From positions 248,001 through 312,000 of the forward strand of contig NZ_JNYQ01000002.1 of assembly GCF_000717245.1 (NCBI RefSeq): 64,000 nucleotides of DNA, written 5' to 3'. The stretch comes from Kitasatospora papulosa (lineage in GTDB: Bacteria > Actinomycetota > Actinomycetes > Streptomycetales > Streptomycetaceae). Shown here in pieces: positions 59,353-64,000 of the stretch (position 1 is its first letter; each line of letters opens with the position of its first letter). The position numbers and the translations under genes were made by a program. The notes below the pieces were generated by a model. The model saw only the letters and a list, made by a program, of their open reading frames with translations, was not told where the DNA came from and searched no databases.

Positions 59353-60548
59353 TCCACCGGCAGCCGTACGGTCACGGCGAGCCCGCCCTCCGGGCCGGGC
59401 ACCGCCGTGGCCGTACCGCCGTGGGCCACCGCGATGGAACGCACGATCGACAGCCCGAGCCCCGAGCCCTGGCCCATCCGGTCCCGTCCCTCCCCGCGCC
59501 GGAACGGCTGGAAGAACCCGGCGATGTCCCCTTCCGCCACCGCGGGGCCGGTGTTGCGGACCACCAGGGCCCCCTCCGCCGACAGTGACACCTCCACCCG
59601 GCCGCCGGACACGTTGTAGCGCACCGCGTTGGACAGCAGGTTCGCCACCAGCTGCGCGAGGAGCTGCGGGTTCCCGCGCACGACACAGGGCTCGGCCGCG
59701 ACCGTGATCTCCGGGCGCGGCGCCGGTGGCCGCTCCGTGGCCGCGAAGGGCCGGGCGGCCTCCTCACCCACCACCTGCGCCAGGTCCACGGGTGCGCGCT
59801 CGCTCTTCGCGAGCCCCCGTTCGCTGCGCGCCAGCACCAGCAGGCCCTCGATGAGCCGCTCACTGCGCCGGTTGTTGTCCAGCAGCGTCTGCCGGGTGCG
59901 TACGAGGTCCTCCGGCGACGGATCGTCGAGTCCGATCTGGATCGCCGCCCGCTGGGTGGCCAGCGGGGTCCGCAGCTCGTGCGAGGCGTTGGCGATGAAC
60001 CGCCGCTGGCTGTCGAAGGCCTTCTCCAGCCGGGCCAGCAGCGCATCGAGCGTCTCCCCCAGCTCCTTCAGTTCGTCGTCCGGACCACTGGACGCGATCC
60101 GCTCGTGCAGGGTGTGCTCGGAGAGACGTCGCGCCTTCGCGGTCATCGCGTGGACGGGCCGCAGCACCCGGCCCGCGGTCCACCAGCCCACCCCGACGGC
60201 ACATCCCGTCATGACGAGCAGGGCGGCGGCCGACCAGTACAGGAGCTCCTTGCTCGCGGCGTCACTGACGTCGTCGGTGAGGTCGTAGACCGTGGGCGGT
60301 CCGAGCCGGCCCCGTGCGTGCAGGGGGCCGTTGACCGCGAACCCGGGCTGCGCGACCGCGGCCGAGGTGGCGATGGCGCGCGCCTGCGAGTCGGTGCCCG
60401 CGCGCGAGGCCAGGTTGACCGTGGTGAGCAGAGCCGTGCCCAGCACCAGGAAGACCCCGCCGTAGACGAGGGCGATCCGCATCCGGATCGTCGAGTGGCG
60501 CACCTGGGAGGCCCCGGTCGCTCTCACCAGGCTCAGCAGACGGCTCAC
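59286..60548 (-). CDS. sensor histidine kinase
   Basis: A 420-residue HisKA kinase. Two membrane helices (about 25-48 and 103-123) flank a short extracytoplasmic loop. HAMP (about 125-178), then the phosphoacceptor His190 in ASHELRTPL, then an HATPase domain with N-box (NLLSNAVRYN), G1-like (RRGEGRDRMGQGSGLGLSIV). It starts with GTG, overlapping the regulator stop by four bases (GTGA). The signal is unknown. Confidence 0.92.
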   Translation of the reverse strand: MSRLLSLVRATGASQVRHSTIRMRIALVYGGVFLVLGTALLTTVNLASRAGTDSQARAIATSAAVAQPGFAVNGPLHARGRLGPPTVYDLTDDVSDAASKELLYWSAAALLVMTGCAVGVGWWTAGRVLRPVHAMTAKARRLSEHTLHERIASSGPDDELKELGETLDALLARLEKAFDSQRRFIANASHELRTPLATQRAAIQIGLDDPSPEDLVRTRQTLLDNNRRSERLIEGLLVLARSERGLAKSERAPVDLAQVVGEEAARPFAATERPPAPRPEITVAAEPCVVRGNPQLLAQLVANLLSNAVRYNVSGGRVEVSLSAEGALVVRNTGPAVAEGDIAGFFQPFRRGEGRDRMGQGSGLGLSIVRSIAVAHGGTATAVPGPEGGLAVTVRLPVDQSSATAPRAAAHAGSPARTSR

Positions 60549-61198
60549 AGGGCGTACCCGACGCCCTGCACCGTGCGGATCAGCGCCGGTTCCCCCAGCT
60601 TGGCGCGCAGCTTGCTCATGCAGACGCGTACGGCGCCGGTGAAGGGGTCCGCGTTGGCGTCCCAGGCCCGCTCCAGCAGTTCCTCCGCGCTGACGGTGGC
60701 TCCGTCGGCCTCCAGCAGCAGCTGCAGCACGGTGAACTCCTTCGGCGACAGGTCGAGGTCACGCCCGTCCCGGGTGGCGGCACGGCGCACGCTGTCGAGC
60801 CTGATGCCGTGTCTCTCCAGCTGCGGCGGGACCGGCCGGGCGCTGCGGCGCCGCAGGGCACGCACCCGTGACACCAGTTCGGGGAACTCGAAGGGCTTGC
60901 TCACGTAGTCGTCGGCACCGAGATCGAGCCCTTCCACCCGGTCCTCCATGGTCCCCGAGGCGGTGAGCATCAGGATCCTGGTGCGCGAGCCGGTCGACAC
61001 GAGCCTGCGGGCGACGTCGTCGCCGTGCACGCGGGGGAGATCACGGTCCAGCACGACCACGTCGTAGTCGTGCAGTCCCAGATAGGCGAGCGCCGCGTCC
61101 CCGCTGTACACGGTGTCCACGGCGAATCCGGCACGCCGCAGCCCGGTCGCCACCAGCTCCGCCAGAATCTCCTCGTCCTCGGCGACCAGTACCCGCAT
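60545..61198 (-). CDS. response regulator (OmpR family)
   Basis: A 217-residue OmpR-type regulator. Receiver domain with phosphoacceptor Asp51 (VVLDRDLP) and Lys of YVSKPF; winged-helix output domain (about 125-217, ending TVQGVGYAL). It is coupled to the kinase gene downstream. AGGGGA eight bases before the ATG. Target genes cannot be deduced. Confidence 0.93.
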   Translation of the reverse strand: MRVLVAEDEEILAELVATGLRRAGFAVDTVYSGDAALAYLGLHDYDVVVLDRDLPRVHGDDVARRLVSTGSRTRILMLTASGTMEDRVEGLDLGADDYVSKPFEFPELVSRVRALRRRSARPVPPQLERHGIRLDSVRRAATRDGRDLDLSPKEFTVLQLLLEADGATVSAEELLERAWDANADPFTGAVRVCMSKLRAKLGEPALIRTVQGVGYAL

Positions 61199-61332
61199 CG
61201 TGTTGTCCCCTGCCTCGTGCACGCGTGTCCACTCCTCCCAGGATGCGTCTTTGGTACGGGAAAGGATGTTTCGCAAAGCTCTCCGCGTCCCGGGCGGCCG
61301 TCATCGATGTGAGTGGATCTTCCACGGGCCGT

Positions 61333-61338
61333 TAGGAT
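61333..61338 (+). promoter_or_regulatory. -10 hexamer placing the metG start at +1
   Basis: TAGGAT (61333-61338) is followed by seven bases and the metG ATG at 61346. If used, transcription would begin at or next to the A of the ATG, giving a leaderless mRNA. No convincing -35 hexamer is visible. Confidence 0.45.
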
Positions 61339-61345
61339 TTCGACC

Positions 61346-62959
61346 ATGGCGGCCACTGGATCCGAGAAGCAAGGGGGCGACGGCGTGAACAGTTTCTACG
61401 TATCGACCCCCATCTACTACGTCAACGACGCTCCTCACCTGGGCCACGCCTACACGACCGTCGCAGGCGACGTGCTCACCCGCTGGCACCGCCAGCGCGG
61501 CGAGAAGGTGTGGTACCTCACCGGCACGGACGAGCACGGTCAGAAGATCATGCGCACGGCCGAGGCGAACAACGTCACCCCCCAGGCCTGGTGCGACAAG
61601 CTCGTCGAGGAGGCCTGGAAGCCCCTCTGGGAGCACCTGAACATCGCGAACGACGACTTCATCCGTACGACGGAGAAGCGCCACACGGACCGTGTGCAGG
61701 AGTTCGTGCAGGACCTGTTCGACAAGGACCAGATCTACAAGGGCGGGTACGAAGGCCCGTACTGCGTGGGCTGCGAGGAGTACAAGCTCCCCGGGGACCT
61801 GATCGAGGCCGAGGACGGCACGAAGCTGTGCCCGATCCACAAGAAGCCGGTGGAGCTCCTCAAGGAGGAGAACTACTTCTTCAAGCTGAGCGAGTACGGC
61901 CCGAAGCTCATGGAGTTCTACGCGGCCAACCCGGACTTCATCCAGCCCGAGTCCGCCCGCAACGAGATCGTGAACTTCGTCAAGCAGGGTCTCCAGGACC
62001 TGTCGATCTCGCGCTCCACCTTCGACTGGGGAGTCCCGGTCCCGTGGGACCCGAAGCACGTGATCTACGTGTGGATCGACGCCCTGCTCAACTACGCCAC
62101 GGCGGTCGGCTACGGAGCCAACCAGGAGAAGTTCGACGGCACCTTCCCGGCGAACGTCCACCTGATCGGCAAGGACATCCTGCGCTTCCACTCGGTCATC
62201 TGGCCGGCCATGCTGATGGCGCAGGGTCTTCCGCTGCCCGGCAAGGTCGTCGCCAACGGCTGGCTGATGGTCGGCGGCGAGAAGATGTCGAAGTCGAACC
62301 TGACGGGCATCAAGCCGCAGGACCTGACCTCGCACTTCGGCGTGGACGCCTACCGCTGGTACTTCCTGCGGGCCATCGCGTACGGCAGCGACGGCTCCTT
62401 CTCCTGGGAGGACTTCAGCGCCCGCTACACCTCCGAGCTGGCCAACGACTACGGCAACCTCGCCTCGCGCGTCGCGGCCATGGTCGGCAAGTACTTCGAC
62501 GGCGCCCTCCCGGAGGCCACGGCCGCCGGTGACGCCGAGCGCGCGGTCCAGGAAGGGCTGGCCCGCGCGGTCGCCACGGCGGACGCGAGGATCGGCGAGG
62601 AGCTGGACTTCCAGGGCGGCATCCTGGCGATCTTCGACTTCGTGAAGCAGGTCAACGGCTACATCACCGAGCAGGAGCCCTGGAAGGTCGCCAAGGACAC
62701 CTCGCCGGAGGGCCAGGCCCGTCTCGCGGCCATCCTGTACACGGCGGCCGAGTCGCTGCGCGGTGTCGCGGTCCTGCTGAACTCCGTGATGCCGGACACC
62801 TCGCAGAAGCTGTGGGACTCCCTGGGCGCCGAGGCGTCCCTGGGCGCCCTGGCCGACCAGCGGGTCCAGGACGCGGGCCGCTGGGGGCAGCTGCCCGCGG
62901 GCGCGACGGTGACGAAGGGCGCGGTGCTGTTCCCGCGCCTCGAGGAGAAGCCCGCGTAA
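61346..62959 (+). CDS. metG: methionyl-tRNA synthetase
   Basis: A 537-residue class I MetRS. HLGH (31-34) is the HIGH motif, KMSKS is about 313-317, and the CVGCEE to CPIHKK segment is a zinc-binding insertion. It lacks the C-terminal tRNA-binding EMAP-like domain of long MetRS, as in other actinomycetes. Charges tRNA-Met and initiator tRNA. ATG at 61346 has a weak AGGA; GTG at 61385 with GGGGG before it is a possible alternative. Confidence 0.96.
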   Translation: MAATGSEKQGGDGVNSFYVSTPIYYVNDAPHLGHAYTTVAGDVLTRWHRQRGEKVWYLTGTDEHGQKIMRTAEANNVTPQAWCDKLVEEAWKPLWEHLNIANDDFIRTTEKRHTDRVQEFVQDLFDKDQIYKGGYEGPYCVGCEEYKLPGDLIEAEDGTKLCPIHKKPVELLKEENYFFKLSEYGPKLMEFYAANPDFIQPESARNEIVNFVKQGLQDLSISRSTFDWGVPVPWDPKHVIYVWIDALLNYATAVGYGANQEKFDGTFPANVHLIGKDILRFHSVIWPAMLMAQGLPLPGKVVANGWLMVGGEKMSKSNLTGIKPQDLTSHFGVDAYRWYFLRAIAYGSDGSFSWEDFSARYTSELANDYGNLASRVAAMVGKYFDGALPEATAAGDAERAVQEGLARAVATADARIGEELDFQGGILAIFDFVKQVNGYITEQEPWKVAKDTSPEGQARLAAILYTAAESLRGVAVLLNSVMPDTSQKLWDSLGAEASLGALADQRVQDAGRWGQLPAGATVTKGAVLFPRLEEKPA

Positions 62960-62969
62960 GCGGCGTACG

Positions 62970-63023
62970 CGACGCAGGAGCCCGGGTCCCAGACGTGTTC
63001 GGGGCCCGGGCTCCTGTGCGTCG
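62970..63023. terminator. bidirectional terminator after metG
   Basis: Arms 62970-62986 and 63005-63023 pair over 17 bases with one 2-base bulge and an 18-base loop, between convergent metG and the L,D-transpeptidase gene. Confidence 0.75.
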
Positions 63024-63041
63024 TGCGCCAGGGCGTCCGCG

Positions 63042-63803
63042 TCATCCGGCCAGCGACGCGGCGTCCCCCATCACGATCACGGGGGACTTCGCGGGGTCCA
63101 GGAGGAGCAGGAGCTCCCGCATCCTGTCCTCGGTCAGCGAGACACAGCCCTGGGTGGGGCCGCCGTGGTCCACATGGACCCAGATGCCGCCGCCCCTCTC
63201 CTCACCGAGGGGCCGTTCGCGGTCCAGCGGGGACGTGCCGGGGGTGCGGTTGTAGTTGATCGCCACGACGTAGTCGAAGGACCCTTCCAGGGGCTCTCCG
63301 AGGAAGCCCTCACCGCTCACCGCGAAGCGGGCCTCCTCGTCGTACGGGAGCAGGGCACCCGGGTCGGGCAGTCGGCCGCCCGCGTCCGTGAGGCCGAAGA
63401 CCCCCACCGGCGATCTGAGGTCGTCGGCGAGGTGACGGTCCGTCCAGCCCTCCTTGCCGTTGTGGGCGGGCCAGGGCCCCGCCGCGGGTCTCCAGCCGAG
63501 AGCCGGGTCGTCGAGGCTGTAGAGCACGGCCTCGGAGCGGTTGGAGTCAGGGCCCTGCCCGGTCACCACCAGGGCCTGGCGGGCCGTGGCGGGGATGTGC
63601 GCCCGTGTCTCGGGCCCCAGGTCCGGAATCTCCGCCGGGCTGCGGGACGGCTCCGCGGAAAGGGTCCGCCCGGTCTCGGAGCCGGGCCCGGCGGCCCCGC
63701 CGGGCGCCTCGGGGTCGGAGCTCCGCACCGCTCCGGCGGAACAGCCGATGACCAGCAGGAACATGACGACGAGCAGAACATGAGGGCGGCGCGGGACGGA
63801 CAC
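63042..63803 (-). CDS. L,D-transpeptidase-like lipoprotein (YkuD family)
   Basis: A 253-residue predicted lipoprotein. Lipobox LVIGC (Cys21). The C-terminal YkuD-like domain has WVHVDHGGPTQGCVSL, in which Cys220 would be the nucleophile and the His is upstream. The usual Arg after the HGC motif is replaced here by Ser, so activity may differ from classical peptidoglycan cross-linkers. GTG at 63803 follows GAGGAG. Convergent with metG. Confidence 0.78.
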   Translation of the reverse strand: MSVPRRPHVLLVVMFLLVIGCSAGAVRSSDPEAPGGAAGPGSETGRTLSAEPSRSPAEIPDLGPETRAHIPATARQALVVTGQGPDSNRSEAVLYSLDDPALGWRPAAGPWPAHNGKEGWTDRHLADDLRSPVGVFGLTDAGGRLPDPGALLPYDEEARFAVSGEGFLGEPLEGSFDYVVAINYNRTPGTSPLDRERPLGEERGGGIWVHVDHGGPTQGCVSLTEDRMRELLLLLDPAKSPVIVMGDAASLAG

Positions 63804-63961
63804 GGTGCGGAACTCCTCGGTGAGGGGCGGACGGGCACTTCCCGTGCCCGTCCTTGCCGGGCCCGGCGGCACCGAATCGGAGCCGGGGCCATGCGGATGT
63901 ACCCGGTTCGGGTACCCGAGGTCCGGGAAGTTCCACATGGTCCACCCGTACGCGGGCCAAA

Positions 63962-63989
63962 GAGCCCGGAACAGTCGCGGTCCGGGCTC
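63962..63989. terminator. hairpin at the right edge, terminator of a gene outside
   Basis: GAGCCCGGA (63962-63970) and TCCGGGCTC (63981-63989), perfect 9-bp stem, 10-base loop. It lies upstream of the L,D-transpeptidase gene and probably ends a leftward gene beyond the window. Confidence 0.5.
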
Positions 63990-64000
63990 CTCACCGGCGT

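Noticed and set aside
1..64000. CRISPR arrays, tRNA/rRNA genes, insertion sequences, integrases
   Set aside because: No regular repeat-spacer array, cloverleaf, transposase or integrase motifs were seen anywhere.

Overview
The window looks like a stretch of a Streptomyces chromosome. Evidence: very high GC with strong third-position GC bias, many GTG/TTG starts, a gamma-butyrolactone (GBL) receptor/synthase pair, an Rpf-LysM protein, an anti-sigma-type ATPase and a SpoIIE-type phosphatase, a TAGGAT-type -10 close to metG, and a PHO box beside a PhoX gene. I see no transposase, integrase, CRISPR array, rRNA or tRNA, so it reads as ordinary chromosome with signalling and stress modules rather than a mobile island.

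Layout. 1-9.6 kb: PIG-L deacetylase, NodB-type polysaccharide deacetylase, an unknown gene, a DUF1838 protein, a secreted subtilase, an old-yellow-enzyme family reductase, an ABC-F protein with a long leader, and a class E-like sortase. 9.6-12.8 kb: a GH65 disaccharide phosphorylase/hydrolase translationally coupled to a beta-phosphoglucomutase-like HAD enzyme. 12.9-15.3 kb: cell-wall genes (Rpf-LysM, PGRP amidase) and a PH-domain protein. 15.4-19.0 kb: a GBL signalling locus with an ArpA/ScbR-type receptor, a divergent AfsA/ScbA-type synthase, an SDR and a quinone-oxidoreductase-type reductase, with a receptor-site-like palindrome inside the afsA-like promoter. 19-25 kb: membrane acyltransferase, DEAD-box helicase, cold-shock protein, MerR regulator and small genes. 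25-28.2 kb: PAS-GAF-PP2C phosphatase, alpha/beta hydrolase, BCP-type peroxiredoxin.

The most unusual part is 28.2-46.5 kb. It holds two NfeD-flotillin (SPFH) loci. The first (28.3-30.4 kb) is a classical NfeD plus flotillin pair. The second (36.6-46.5 kb) is a four-gene operon: NfeD/YqiJ-like membrane protein, long SPFH/YqiK-like coiled-coil protein, a 1627-residue DUF3686-type AAA ATPase, and a two-TM protein with two NAD-binding RCK domains but no canonical K+ filter. A PucR/CdaR-type regulator is transcribed divergently from the operon. The same 15-bp palindrome (TGCCGGACTCCGGCA) lies upstream of both NfeD genes, and in both places a second, imperfect copy sits exactly 33 bp upstream. This suggests one regulator controls two membrane-microdomain loci. 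Between them lie a KhtT/KhtU-like K+/H+ antiporter pair, a BlaI/M56 repressor-protease pair with a dyad upstream of a divergent terB, and an RsbW-like ATPase.

46.5-64 kb: trpS preceded by a 13-residue leader peptide with tandem Trp codons and mutually exclusive hairpins (transcription attenuation); a luciferase-like monooxygenase/FMN reductase pair; UspA; membrane proteins; a second zinc-free quinone reductase; an S4 RNA-binding protein; a secreted protein; a Tat-exported PhoX phosphatase with a PHO box; a VWA protein with a long Pro/Glu/Ala-rich region whose 3' end overlaps a convergent sensor kinase gene; the cognate response regulator; metG (possibly leaderless); and an L,D-transpeptidase-like lipoprotein. 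Starts were chosen by ribosome-binding site and family fit. Functions are read from motifs and remembered families, not from searches.
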